This document shows, piece by piece, positions 44,058-54,789 of a DNA stretch of 64,000 bases. This stretch comes from Apoderus coryli (lineage: Eukaryota; Arthropoda; Insecta; Coleoptera; Attelabidae): the NCBI GenBank assembly GCA_911728435.2, contig OU452206.1:12802297-12866296 (forward strand), given 5' to 3'. The notes beneath the pieces are model-generated. The model ran no database searches. It was not told the origin of the DNA and saw only the letters and a program-made list of their open reading frames with translations. The position numbers and the translations under genes are program-made. The stretch's first letter is position 1, and each line of letters opens with the position of its first letter.

Positions 44058-44995
44058 TCATCAAGTATATGAAAACATTTATGATTTGTTCCCGAAATGG
44101 ATGGATATGAAGCAATGCAAAACTATTAAAGATGATGTAATTTTGGCTTATTTGGCGCAAAAATCTGAAACTGTCAAATACTCTACTCTACGGAGCATGT
44201 ACTCTATGTTGAAAAGTACCATTTTAGTGAAGAAAAATGTAAACATAGCCACTTTCCCAAGGGTTATTGCAGTTCTTAAAAAGAAGAATGTTGGTTACAA
44301 AGCCAAGAAACCAGAAGTCTTCAGCAGTGAGCAGAGCAACAAATTCATTAGGGAAAGGGATAATACAACATATCTAATGCTAAAGGTAATTTTAACAAAA
44401 TATTACGATTGTAGGATATAAAAGTATTAACTTAATTTTCAGGTAACAACAATTATTGGGTTAGCCGGTGCGTGTAGACGAGAAGAACTAACAAAAATGT
44501 CAATTGATCTAATAAACGACAAGGAAGACATGTTGCTTGTGAAAATACCGGATTCCAAAACTCATATTGAGAGAGCTTTTGTTGTAATTGGGCAAGAAAA
44601 CCTGCTGTTACAGAAAAGGAAAATGTTCGATTCAGCCTGTTGGTATCCACAGTTTAGGAATCTCGGAATAAAAATCGCAGAATTTTTACATTTACCCAAT
44701 CCTAAAAATTACACAGGCAAATAGCATTCGTCGGACTTCGGCTGATAATGGTGGAAACATCACACATCACAAATTTGAAGAGACACGGTGGCTGGAAGTC
44801 TACCAATATGGCTGAAGGATATATAGATAACTCACTTACAAACAAAATTAAAATTGCCAAGACCATTCTAAAATCATCAGATGAAAACAATCAATGTGAA
44901 ACGAAAACTTTGCCTTCTTGTTCTGGCTTCAACAAAAGGAATTTAAATATACCGAGCATTTCAAACAAATTGAATCCCTTCAATATTAGTAATTG
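44058..44995 (+). pseudogene. Crypton-like tyrosine recombinase, broken
   Basis: Exon 1 reads YENIYDLFPKWMDMKQCKTI, then DDVILAYLAQKS, LRSMYSMLKSTILVKKNVN and KKPEVFSSEQSNKFI, a SAM-like core-binding domain. A 57-bp intron (44386-44442, GTAATT...TTTCAG) is followed in frame by VTTIIGLAGACRREELTKMS, where the RRxEL arginine is the first catalytic residue. Then come WYPQFRNLGIKIAEFL and PNPKNYTG. A frameshift leads to SIRRTSADNGGNIT (the HxxR box, with its histidine replaced), and a further shift to NLKRHGGWKSTNMAEGYIDN with the nucleophilic tyrosine. The order fits CryptonI-type recombinases of insects. Two frameshifts inactivate it. Confidence 0.8.
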
Positions 44996-45172
44996 CTCGA
45001 ATTCCTAGAATGTTGTCTTTTCGTCCAACAAAAAAAAACTATTTTCCGGTCTTGTTACGTAAAAAACTATTTTTTTTTAACAATGTGTTCCACAAACTCG
45101 GAATTTTAAGAAAATTTTACAACAAAACTAAGTAGCAACAATAACATCGCGTAGATGGGCCCTTCTGGTTGA

Positions 45173-45540
45173 TCACATGTTTCCAGGGCCCAAACAACAT
45201 CTCCAAAGCGAGAGATTACTTTTCCAGGAAAAGCTTGTCCATCGGAATTCCAGCATTGTAGGCCGTAGCCCTATCTTGCTGGAACCATATGATTCACATT
45301 GCAATGCCGAAGGCCCGGTGACCCCCATTTCACCTATCGCACAGCACGCACCGTCACTTGAACACTGTGTAAAGGTCTCTCTTGCATTGTTTATGGAGGA
45401 TTTTCTTCTAAAGTTCTGCTTGTTTACAAAACCATCCAAATGAAAACGAGTCTCGTCGCTCATGAGTAAAATTGCATTTTGGTTTTCATCCAAGACTGCC
45501 AGCATTCGCTGACAAAAATTAGTTAACTGTTGTGTTAGTG
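45173..45540 (-). pseudogene. mariner/IS630-family transposase fragment
   Basis: The minus strand reads LLMSDETRFHLDGFVNKQNF (first catalytic aspartate), then CAIGEMGVTGPSAL. It resembles the 38.5-39.5 kb transposase at MSDEAHFHLSGYGNKQNY. Only this central part remains. Confidence 0.65.
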
Positions 45541-45549
45541 ACCTCTAAG

Positions 45550-46000
45550 TGAAATTGAAGTTGGTTGGTTTTAGGTCAATTATAGAAACAAAGTAATTCC
45601 TCTGTCGACGTTTCGACTTTTATTAAGTCATTCTCAGGACACTAAAATACAACAAAAAAGAAGAACATAAAGGGTGACTTGAAACTTACAATTAATTGTT
45701 AAATACTCAAATAGAGAAAGAACCCGTTGTAGTATGTAGTTTTATCTGTGTTTAAACAAAGGAAAAAAAAATTACATTACATTTCTTGATGTTTTTATTT
45801 ATATATATTTTTATATATTTTTTTAATATTTTTTTTATTTGTGTATTTAATAATTAATTGTAAGTTTCAAGTCACCCTTTATGTTTTTCTTTTTTGTTGT
45901 ATTTTAGTGTCCTGAGGATGACTTAATGAAAGTCGAAACGTCGACAGAGGAATTACTTTGTTTCTCTAATTCAACTAAAACCAACCAACTTCAATTTCAA
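45550..46000 (+). mobile_element. foldback element with 158-bp arms
   Basis: Arms 45550-45707 and 45843-46000 are near-identical reverse complements, starting GAAATTGAAGTTGGTTGG and containing CTCTGTCGACGTTTCGAC. The spacer is about 135 bp of T-rich sequence. The CGTCGAC/GTTTCGAC and CCTGAGGATGAC pieces resemble Penelope-like terminal repeats; no coding sequence. Confidence 0.88.
45908..45946 (+). ncRNA. hammerhead-ribozyme-like motif 2
   Basis: TGTC, core CTGAGGA, stem GACTT-AATGA-AAGTC, GAA, ACGT, C, GACA. TGTC/GACA form stem I, GACTT/AAGTC stem II, ACGT a two-pair stem III, and cleavage would follow C45942 in GTC. As in motif 1 there is one T between core and stem II. The inverted partner in the left arm (CTGAGAA) has lost the conserved G8, so only this strand could be active. 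Confidence 0.5.
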
Positions 46001-46010
46001 AAATTAATTA

Positions 46011-46830
46011 GTTTTCAAGAATTTTTGAAAAAACGATTTTTTGCGATTTTAGTTTTTATTTATTTATGAAAATTATCTTTACAGATATAAAAAAATGAAG
46101 AGCACTTTCTCATTCTTACTTTTTGAGGAGAAAAAGATAGCGTTTACAAAATTTCACTACGACGTTTTGTTTTTGAAAAACCATCTTCAACTTTTTTTTT
46201 TTTCAAAAAACGGCCCTGGACTTGGGTTTGTTAAATTTAAAGCCATTTTCAATTCAAACATAGGTGGTATATCACACGTATTGGTTTAAACAAGTTTTCA
46301 GTGTTTTAGCTGTTATTTGAAATTATTCAAGAAGAATAGCCATAGTTTGGCACTTATTTTGCGTAAATCTGGGAAAGGCGTTTTTTTAATAACTTCAAAA
46401 AGTACAAAAATTTCACCTAAATTTAAAAAACCGCGTACAGAATAAAATGTATTGAGACAGAAAGAAATTGTCAAATAGTAATAAATAATTGTGAGTAACG
46501 ACGAAAAAATGATTTTGCAAACTCTACTACTCTGTATTTAGTCAGGTACGTGCCAAACGATTTTTCTTGAATAATTTTAAACAATTTTTCAATTGAAAAT
46601 GGCTTAACATTTAACAATAAAAAATCCAGGGCCCTATTAAAAAAAACCAAGTTGATGATAGTTTTTCAAAAACGAAACGTTGTATTGATAATTTGTAAAC
46701 TCTATCTTATTCTCCTCAAAAAGTAACAAAGAAAAAGTGCTTTTATTTTTTTATATCTGTAAAAATAATATCAGAAATAAATAAAAACTAAAATCGTAAA
46801 AAAATCGTTTTTTCACAAATTTTCGAAAAC
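46011..46830. mobile_element. large foldback element with about 245-bp arms
   Basis: Left arm 46011-46256 and right arm 46589-46830 are diverged reverse complements. Paired landmarks are TTTTTGAGGAGAA with TTCTCCTCAAAAA, GGCCCTGGA with TCCAGGGCC, and AGCCATTTTCAATT with AATTGAAAATGGCT. The centre (46257-46588) has no gene. It lies directly beside the previous foldback element. Confidence 0.82.
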
Positions 46831-46839
46831 GGCTAAACT

Positions 46840-47740
46840 TGGTTTACTTTTGAAAACACCATTTAAAAGGTGTACAACTTTTCTCTATTTTAACCGAAAT
46901 TGTAACTCCTACCATTTCGAAGATTCCAATGCTATCCCATTCTTATCTTGCATATAAACTGATAATTATTATAATATGTTTGTATAAAATTTTAGTCTTA
47001 AAAATTTATATTCTATAAAAACCTATCTCACCCTGAATATGCCTTTTCCAAATTCTAAAGTCTGCCCGATAAGTTCCTTTAATGCACAAGGCTTAAAAAT
47101 CATCCTGCTTAATTAATCACGCCATTAAATTTCAATACTAAATAATATAAATGTGTTCCATTTATCCCCACTAACGTTTCAACAAGTAAATTTAATACGT
47201 ACCACAATAATTAAGCAAAATAGGTCTAATATTTCACAAAGTGTGCAACGATATACATGTCTGTAGATCCGGGTATTAGATGGTTAGTCATTTAACATCT
47301 ATTGTTCGTCTGTAATAGTCTTCTAACTATTACCAGTTGGAACACAATTTATTTGAATGCTCGGTATTATCGTCATTATAATGATACTCAGCCGGGGCCG
47401 TGAAGGATATAACCTCAAAATGCTCATTTATAATAAGGCTTTATGTTGTTTTTGTTGTCTATGATCTTAGTTTTTGAAACTTTCTAAAGTATGCTCTTTT
47501 GATATCACAGAAATGCTGCGCCTCGAGTATTGAGGGATTAACTCCCGAAGGAAAACTTTTTGGAATGTATTTTTTGATATCGTAATTGATGGGTTTCAGG
47601 TTCGTATTAAACAACAAAAATGAAATAAAAATTTAATGTCATACTTCTCTTTTTTTCTCGAGGTTTCGACAAAAATTCTCTTGTCTTCTTCAAGATTTTT
47701 AGTAGTACTTCGTAGGTATGTCTTGAAATGAAAAAAAACT
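46840..47740. other. no gene; Penelope-end-like motif near 47690
   Basis: On the minus strand 47655-47700 reads CTTGAAGAAGACAAGAG and TTTTTGTCGAAACCTCGAG, resembling degraded Penelope-like terminal repeats (core TTGAAGA lacks the hammerhead C3). Nothing else is supported. Confidence 0.35.
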
Positions 47741-47866
47741 TTTATTTCTTCAAGGTGTTCCCTATGTATTATTCGAAATTAATGCAGCAATGAATTTTAA
47801 GAAAAAAAGTTCCTATAAAGATAGGTCCGCAAACGCATTGTAACCGAGATACAGGGTGTTTAAAAT

Positions 47867-48549
47867 GGACCGCGTTATGCATAACATGACCAAGCACCAT
47901 TTCGTTAATTTTGAGATAATATCGCCATCTAATGTCTAAAGCTGTAATCTAACTATACAAAATTAATGGGCATATAGAGACCTTTATTTTAAAAGAAATA
48001 ATTAAAAACGCTAAACGCCAAATTATGCATTTACTTATTGTCATTACGCATTATACGACCAAGTGCATGTTGTAAGAAGAGATTCAAAGATGTCAATACG
48101 AGAGTTTAGCAAAACATGACTAACCGCCAATACAGCCGTTATTTTGTCGCTTGGTCAAGTTATGTTTAATCATTATTAAATTAGCATAATTTGACTAAAC
48201 GCCAAAAATGGCGTGTAGTTAAAATATGTAAAACTAAAAATGCAGCCCGAATTTAGCATAACAAGACTAAGCGCCAAAAATGGCATGTAGTCAAAGTATG
48301 CAAAACTCAAACATGCAGGAATGCATAAAACCAATAAGCGACCAAACGGCTTTTTTGTTCACAAAACCTATATTTTTTATATTATCATGATAAAACTGCG
48401 AAACTAATTTCTCTTTAGTACTTTTGATCTCCATATAAAATTTGAACTCAATCTGATGGACAGTTTTTTTTTAGAAAGCTTAATAACTAGAAGTCATTTA
48501 TCTATATTCGTTAAAATGGCGCTTGGTCATGTTATGCATAACGCGGTCC
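47867..48549. mobile_element. nested element B with GCATAACATGACCAAGCGCCA repeats
   Basis: Terminal arms GGACCGCGTTATGCATAACA then TGACCAAGCACCAT and their reverse complement (48510-48549) span about 40 bp. Inside, degenerate copies of GCATAACATGACTAAGCGCC occur at about 48047, 48108, 48183, 48257 and 48323 in one orientation and at 48146 in the other. Several are followed by their own mirrored half (AAAAATGGCGTGTAGT). No coding sequence. Confidence 0.8.
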
Positions 48550-48557
48550 AAATTAGA

Positions 48558-49022
48558 CCCTGATGATGGTTTTTTTGTGAATATTAACGAAACGTTTTTA
48601 GATACATCAATGAAATTGTACACATGTATTTAATTTTTAAGTTTTAACAAGTCAAACCAAAAGGATTTCCAAAATTATAGTCATGAGCGTATCAAACTAG
48701 AGGGGGCGGGGGAAATAACGCCCCAACTTTTTTGTTGCTGGAATATTTCACTTTTTGAGTTCATAATAATAAAATATGTAATTTACTTAAAAAAGGTCAT
48801 ATTCTTTTATTTTGATATAATGCTTAGTTTTTGAGTAAATTGAGTTTAAAAATTGACTTAATAATCAATATTAAAAATGTTACTTACCTATTGAAAAATT
48901 TATGTACGCAATCTTGGATTGCCATGGAATGCATTGTGTCGAAAGAATATTGTTGACAATATACTGTCATCTTGATGTATCTAAAAACGTTTCGTTAATA
49001 TTCACAAAAAACCATCATCAGG
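48558..49022. mobile_element. nested element C with inverted Penelope-like ends
   Basis: Arms 48558-48610 and 48970-49022 are reverse complements, containing CCTGATGATGGTTTTTT and AATATTAACGAAACGTTTTT. The CTGATGA...GAAAC order resembles a hammerhead core, but a matching stem I was not found. Confidence 0.75.
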
Positions 49023-49219
49023 TGATAATTTTCAACGCCCTGTATCTCGGTTACAATGCGTTTGCGTATGTATGTTTATAGAAATTTTTTTTCCTAAAAT
49101 TCACTGTTCTACCACCTGTATTAATTTGTAATAATACATAGGGAACACCCTGTATAACTTGAAAAATTAGTCCATTCTTAAGTGAAGTTGTATATTTTCG
49201 ATGAGAAATAAAAGTCGAA

Positions 49220-49305
49220 TCTCCACAAAAATAAATTTAATAGAAATATACACTTAATGCAAACATGTTTCGGAACCTACACCAGTTCCATCATCAGTGG
49301 CGAAA
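49220..49305 (-). repeat. Penelope-like terminal repeat, related to 42.6 kb
   Basis: On the minus strand it holds GCCACTGATGATGGAACTGG, then TAGGTTCCGAAACATGTTTG, closely matching the 42647-42691 motif and its flank (TTTAATAGAAAT, TCTCCACAA on the plus strand here). Stem I pairing is degraded. Confidence 0.6.
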
Positions 49306-49838
49306 AGATCAACTTTCAAAATCAATATCCTTCTTAGGATAAAATCGCTATATCTCACAAACCAGGAGTCTATACAATCTCATACAGAGTGGGAGAGAAA
49401 TCATCACCAGAGTCTCAGAACACACTAAAATAAAAACACCCCATCCTCTTTCGCGAACCATGTTCTCGAAAAGAAACACATTTCCTGGGATTTTGATGTC
49501 CTTCACATAAATAACGGTACCAAGCTGACCATTCTTGAGATTTCCAAAAGTTTGAGAGATCAGGCTCAAACTTGCTTAAACAACCAAACAAACTTCAAAT
49601 ACTTCATTTTATTAGAATCCTTACTGTTCTTAAATGAATAAAAATTTAAGTGTATTTCCTTTAAAAAAAACACTCGCTCTATTTCGCCAAAATTTGAAAA
49701 TGATCTCCTGTTGTTTTTAGGCAGTACGCTTTCGTGCAAAATTATCGAAAATTTTTCGACACTAGTGTAATAACCTCGGAAAACAAAAAAAAATAATACG
49801 AAAGAAATTCTATTAGAAACGTTTTAAAATATTCTATT
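49306..49838. other. no gene seen
   Basis: The minus-strand frame 49348-49569 lacks recognisable features. Nothing else is supported. Confidence 0.35.
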
Positions 49839-49845
49839 AAAAAAA
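49839..49845 (-). terminator. Pol III terminator of tRNA-Ser
   Basis: A run of seven T on the minus strand starts 4 nt after the tRNA 3' end. Confidence 0.85.
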
Positions 49846-49849
49846 GACT

Positions 49850-49931
49850 CGACGAGGATGGGATTCGAACCCACGCGGGCAGAGCCCATTGGATTAGCAG
49901 TCCAACGCCTTAACCACTCGGCCACCTCGTC
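49850..49931 (-). tRNA. tRNA-Ser(GCU)
   Basis: An 82-nt cloverleaf on the minus strand: acceptor GACGAGG pairs with CCTCGTC, with discriminator G. The D-arm region GGCCGAGTGGTTAAGGC carries the A box. The anticodon loop CTGCTAA gives GCU, which decodes AGC/AGU serine codons. A long class II variable arm (GGGCTCTGCCC) and a T-arm with GGTTCGAATCC (B box) follow. No CCA is encoded, as in eukaryotes. The 3' end is complementary to the primer-binding site of the gypsy element at 29225-29235. The gene looks intact and active. Confidence 0.97.
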
Positions 49932-51535
49932 ATACACTTGGAATGTGCTTATGAACTGAATTTATGATAAAATGATAAATTATATAGAATGGATTTTAGA
50001 GTTAAACAAAAGTGTTTTTTGGGGATTTTTTGAGTTATATTTTTCAATTTACATTGAATAAATATTGTATATTAAGAATACCTATGTCATTCTTGAATTC
50101 GTGATAGTTTCACTTATAAGTTTTACTCACTATATTTCAATATACTTACTAATTAACAATGTACCTACAATTATTATTTAAAAGCTATGTTGTGTTTCGA
50201 CTGTATATAGGGCTATTATCAGAAGTTCATTTTATTTACTTTATTCAGTTGTATTAATTTATTGTAATAGGTATGTTTTGACGACTCCAATTCGCTCACA
50301 AATGTTGATCACCTATTTTAGAAACCCTTGTATAATTATTTACGAAGCACATATTTGCCAGGTAGTTGTTTCCAATAGTTCTACTATCGAATTTACTATT
50401 TATTAAAGACCCAATTCCTCACATCGTAAATTTTCGTTTAATACTCTACTCATATTTTTGAACTAGAACTTTCACATAACTTCCTGATAGTTTAAATCAA
50501 AATTGAGTTCTAAAATTATCCCACTGGAAAACGTAACATACTTATTTCCAAGTTTTCAAAGAGATTTTGAAGTTGGACGTTATAATTGAGGGGATTATGT
50601 CAAAAAATAAAAATAGACTTTCGAAATGTTTATCGTACACTTCCGATAAATTCTGTTAAATTAGTTAATATGTTTGGAATAAAGCTACAATTTTTCAACA
50701 TGCACATGAAAAATTGCAGTGGTTTTAAATTTGAAATGTTCAGCAACTCTAGTGGAGTTTTCTGCAAAAAATATTTGTTATAGATATTAAAATCTTCTTT
50801 CTTATGACTATGTTGTCCCCAGTTTATAATATTTTTGGAGTTTTGCATTCAACACTTAAAACGATAACTGATTTAAAAATACCTTAACATCATCAGCGAA
50901 AGAAATTTTTTCAAAGAATTTGTCAAAGAATTAAATTGCAAATATTATTTGTAGAGTCCTAATATAATATAAGCTATACACATATTTTAAGTAGAAAGTT
51001 GACGTTTCATAAAAATGAACAGATATGATTTTACCATACCCGTTTGCAATAAAAAGATTTATTCATCTTTATTTACAAAATACGTTATTTATTTAGCAAA
51101 TGCATACATTTGAGAATACGAACGCAATCATATACGTATTTGAAGTTGAAGTTTATGCAACTTTATAATATAATAGAGCACTTACTTCGTCTCTCATCTG
51201 TTGAATTTAAATATAAAATATATAACGTTTCATATTGCAATTGAAATGTCGTAGGTGGAACACGTCTAGAACATTAAAATTATATTAAATTATCCTCAAT
51301 TTGCTTGCAACTTTATATTATTTCTACAAAGCTTACTAAGAAGTTATAAATAATATAATAAACAAGGTGAACCATGTTGTGTCAATCTTTCAAAAAGCGG
51401 ACAGCCTAAAGGCTTGTTTAACGCCCCTAGAAATGAATTACTAAAATCGACTGGATTGTAAATTTCGTGCTAGTCACATGAGCGATAGTCGAGAACTGAG
51501 CAGCAATAGACTCAAATATCAAAAGCGTACGAAAT
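49932..51535. other. no gene seen
   Basis: AT-rich spacer downstream of the tRNA on the plus strand. Opposite frames at 50586-50848 mirror each other and are not supported. Confidence 0.4.
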
Positions 51536-51536
51536 G

Positions 51537-51766
51537 ACCAAAATACACGGAAAAACAGTTGAACAGAAAGAAATTAAAGATAAATTTTATACAGATGATG
51601 ATAATATACAAAGTTATACAAATTAAAAAAAGGAGGACAAGATTTTAATCTACCTGTGCAATATCAGCATCTGCAGCACCCTAATGATGACATATTTTTG
51701 TCTGATTTTTCTGTCATTACCTTAGAACAAGAAGAAATCACCAAGAGTCCGGACAAACACATGTAA
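51537..51766 (+). other. possible coding relic, unidentified
   Basis: One frame reads MTKIHGKTVEQKEIKDKFYT, then DDDNIQSYTN and a stop. A shifted frame continues GGQDFNLPVQYQHLQHPNDD, then IFLSDFSVITLEQEE and stops after KSPDKHM. Charged, protein-like composition in both halves suggests a single frameshifted small gene, but no family is recognised. Confidence 0.25.
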
Positions 51767-51880
51767 AGTTTTGAAAGATTTTTTGCAGACTAACAATTTT
51801 TATAGTTGTCAACAGATATTTTTTTGTAAGACGCCTTGGAAGTGTTCCATTATTGAAAAGCTTCATCCTCCCCACAAGTG

Positions 51881-51951
51881 GGGGATGTGATAATTCATTA
51901 TCAAATGAATTACATAGTCTAATTCATTTGATAATGAATTATCACATCCCC
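51881..51951. repeat. perfect 32-bp palindrome with 7-nt spacer
   Basis: GGGGATGTGATAATTCATTA then TCAAATGAATTA is followed by CATAGTC and its exact reverse complement. Such an exact hairpin could be a very young MITE core, a replication-slippage product or a hairpin RNA precursor. There are no coding features. Confidence 0.9.
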
Positions 51952-51959
51952 AATACGTA

Positions 51960-54150
51960 TTCAATTCTTGCACAAAAGATTGTTTTGATAAATACATCGC
52001 AGTTGTTTTTGTTTTGTGCTTTTAGCATTACTGACAATCTTAAAAGTTACATCAAACATTCATTAACTATAGTAATTTTCTTGAAGTAATTTAGCTGAAG
52101 TGGTCCAAATGATTTTTACTACTGTCCCTTTATATCCACACCCATCAGCTTTTTCCACGTTAAATACCTATTGTGTAAGAATATCAGCTAATTTTTCATC
52201 AAGTATATATTTTCTTTCGGTTTATGAGTTCTGTTGTGTAATATTTTCTTTTATTAGCTCTATAAATATATTTCTCTTAATATTAACTTTCGGTGAATTC
52301 ATAGTTAGAAATATTAATTTGATACAGGGACTGTTTAGAAAATAATTTATTTATAAACGGAAACATTTTCTTCACCAGTAGCTGGAATTCTTGTTATAAA
52401 TTAGTAAACCATTCGTTGAGTGTTTTTATATATTCGAGTATTCAGTGCGATTAGCAACAACTGGATAAATGTTCCCCACAACTTTTGCGCACTGAGAATG
52501 GAACCCTCAATTTTACACTCAATGTCATTTAACTTTATCAAATTGAATCTTGAATAGCTTGAGTTTACCCCTCAAATAGATAGTTCACTTTAGGGCTATT
52601 TGATCAGTCCCCAAATGCAAAGGTATAAGAGATTGCTAATTATACATTTATTTCTTAATTGTTGGCAAAAATTCTTTTTGAGCATATAAATAACACTTTA
52701 TTACATGATCCTATAGGACTAAAATCAATTTATTTAATAATTTATTTTTTTAACACAAGACAAAATCACCTAGATTAAATAGGTATTATAATATGTTATG
52801 TAAATAAAGATATCGAAATCCTACTTTTATTAAACCATAGAATGAACCTTCATCTTTTCATTAAATCAATATCGTCAGTAAAAAATATATAAGACAGTAA
52901 CAATTAGCCAACTACAATTACATGTTCGCTAATAATCATGCAAATATTGCGATTAATAAGGTGTCTCCATCTATATTGTTTCAATGTGGTTATAGCCTGG
53001 AGGAGGAGCTATAATTTTAGACGTACTTCGTGAAGTTACACTGTTGCCTAATTTATGGAATGTATCATATAGACGGTAAAAGTTTGATGGTATAAGTTCT
53101 GATTTGTATATACGTTTAAAATATTCACATTATATGGCTTGCAATGCTTGTAAGTAACTAGGAATGTGTACCATCTCTCTTTCATTTATATTCTCTGTCT
53201 TAAGTCTCGCGAACATGATTTAATAATTTTGGCGCCATGTAAGACAAACGTCCCTCAAAATTCGCTAGCGCTGCAGAACAGTAAGTCTATCGTAATAATA
53301 ATAGTGTGTACTGAGGATCTCCTGACAAGATGTTGACACAAATACTGTGGAACATTTAAGGTATAATCCTTGTATAAAAAACAAAATATATAAATACTAT
53401 GCAAATGTTCAATTTTAGGTCCTGTAAGTTCGGGTGTAGCATGGTTTATATGGCAAACAGCAAAAATATCTTACACAAGCATCTGAATTCGCTATATCTT
53501 CAATTTATTGCAATTTGGGGAAAAATTATAATATAATAAACAATATGGGCATAAATTAATGCTATAACCAATCTCTTTTTCGTAGTTTCATCTTTCAATC
53601 AATAAAAACTTTGCTTATTAACTGAAGCACAATTGGATCATCTGCCCCAAATTTCTCGCAGTGCTTTTCTAACTGATTATGACAATATCAATCAAAATAA
53701 TTTAATAAGCTTTAACAAGTGATACGTTTATCAGAATCCACTCACCTCAATTTGCTTAAGTAAACCCAAAATTGCATTCGAAGCCGACATGAAATCTCTT
53801 ACCACTTGTAAATCCACCCAAATATCACCCCTTTTGTAAGTAGGTATATCTCTGTCGCTCTATTATACCTATTCGTGCATCCAAGCAGTTGTCCCTCTGG
53901 AAATCCTATATAGACATACTCATAACCTGTATATCTACAGAACGGAGAAGGAACTGTTTTGCACGTAAGTAGCTCTTCAGCTACAGAGATAGATATTTGA
54001 ATATTTTATTAAGTTCGTCGCCGGGAGTGATAATAAAAATAATATTACTTCGACTTATGGTTTGCACTTTTCATACATTTGGAATAAATGTAGCAGTAAC
54101 AAGGTCGTTACCTCGTTATTTTTGAGCCAAAATAATAGAGTAGCTAGATA
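51960..54150. other. no gene seen
   Basis: AT-rich, with open frames at 51853-52345 made of hydrophobic low-complexity translation. Nothing supported. Confidence 0.4.
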
Positions 54151-54155
54151 ATATA

Positions 54156-54780
54156 CTAAACCAATCTCCTAGATTTCTGAACAGCAAAGTGGTTGATTAC
54201 TTGATCATTAAAATTTGAAATGGATTTCACAAGTTTTTTTTCAAAAGATAGCATTGCTAACGCGCAAAACCTTTCTTGGCCCATAGTGTTTCCTAAAAAT
54301 GTTTTGATACGTTTGAGGGTAGAGAAACATTTTTCGCTTTCTACAGTAGTCATAAGGACAGTACACAAAACAGTCAGCAATTCCACAGATTCACTAAATG
54401 TTGATGTGAAATTGTTTTTGATAAACATTTGATTACAATTATTATTATTAAGAGGCACAGCCCCACTGTGTTTCAGAAAATCGTCCCGTGCTGAAACATA
54501 AACACGCCACTGGCCCTCGTTATACATTCGTTGAAGAATAATAAAACGTGATAGCTCTTATTCACTCTAATATTCAACGAAAACAGGGTTAAGTTAGGGT
54601 AGAGTTTATGAAAATCAAAACAAATGTAAAATATGCGATGTGTTTTTGATATGCGATGTTTAAATATTGAGCGCAATGCAACATTTACTTTTGTTGAAGC
54701 TTCCTTGAAGTCAGAGATTTTTAAAGTAGTTCCCAAATCGTCAATTTTTTCATTAAAGTAATGTCATTAGAAAAGAAAAA
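54156..54780 (-). pseudogene. hAT transposase C-terminus (ZMYM1-like)
   Basis: The minus strand reads SVELLTVLCTVLMTTVESEK, CFSTLKRIKTFLGNTMGQER and FCALAMLSFEKKLV. This is the hAT dimerisation region as found in ZMYM1-like proteins (S..CER.FS.LKRIKT.LR.TM.QERL..LALLS.E). Upstream frames from 54780 hold PNLTLFSLNIRV-type fragments in another frame. Only the last fifth of the gene persists. Confidence 0.72.
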
Positions 54781-54789
54781 AGCTGGCAA

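Larger units (their letters stand above)
47747..49161. mobile_element. long-TIR element A enclosing two other elements
   Basis: Left arm 47747-47860 and right arm 49034-49161 pair over about 115 bp: GTGTTCCCTATGTATTATT at one end and CGCAAACGCATTGTAACCGA then GATACAGGGTGTT at the inner edge. The space between arms is almost entirely occupied by elements B (47867-48549) and C (48558-49022), so A is a MITE or foldback element that was a target for both. Confidence 0.8.

Noticed and set aside
47655..47700. Third hammerhead motif
   Set aside because: The core reads TTGAAGA, lacking the essential C3, and stem I is not formed.
48558..48610. Hammerhead motif in element C
   Set aside because: CTGATGA and GAAAC are present, but no complementary stem I flanks were found and stem II is only three pairs.
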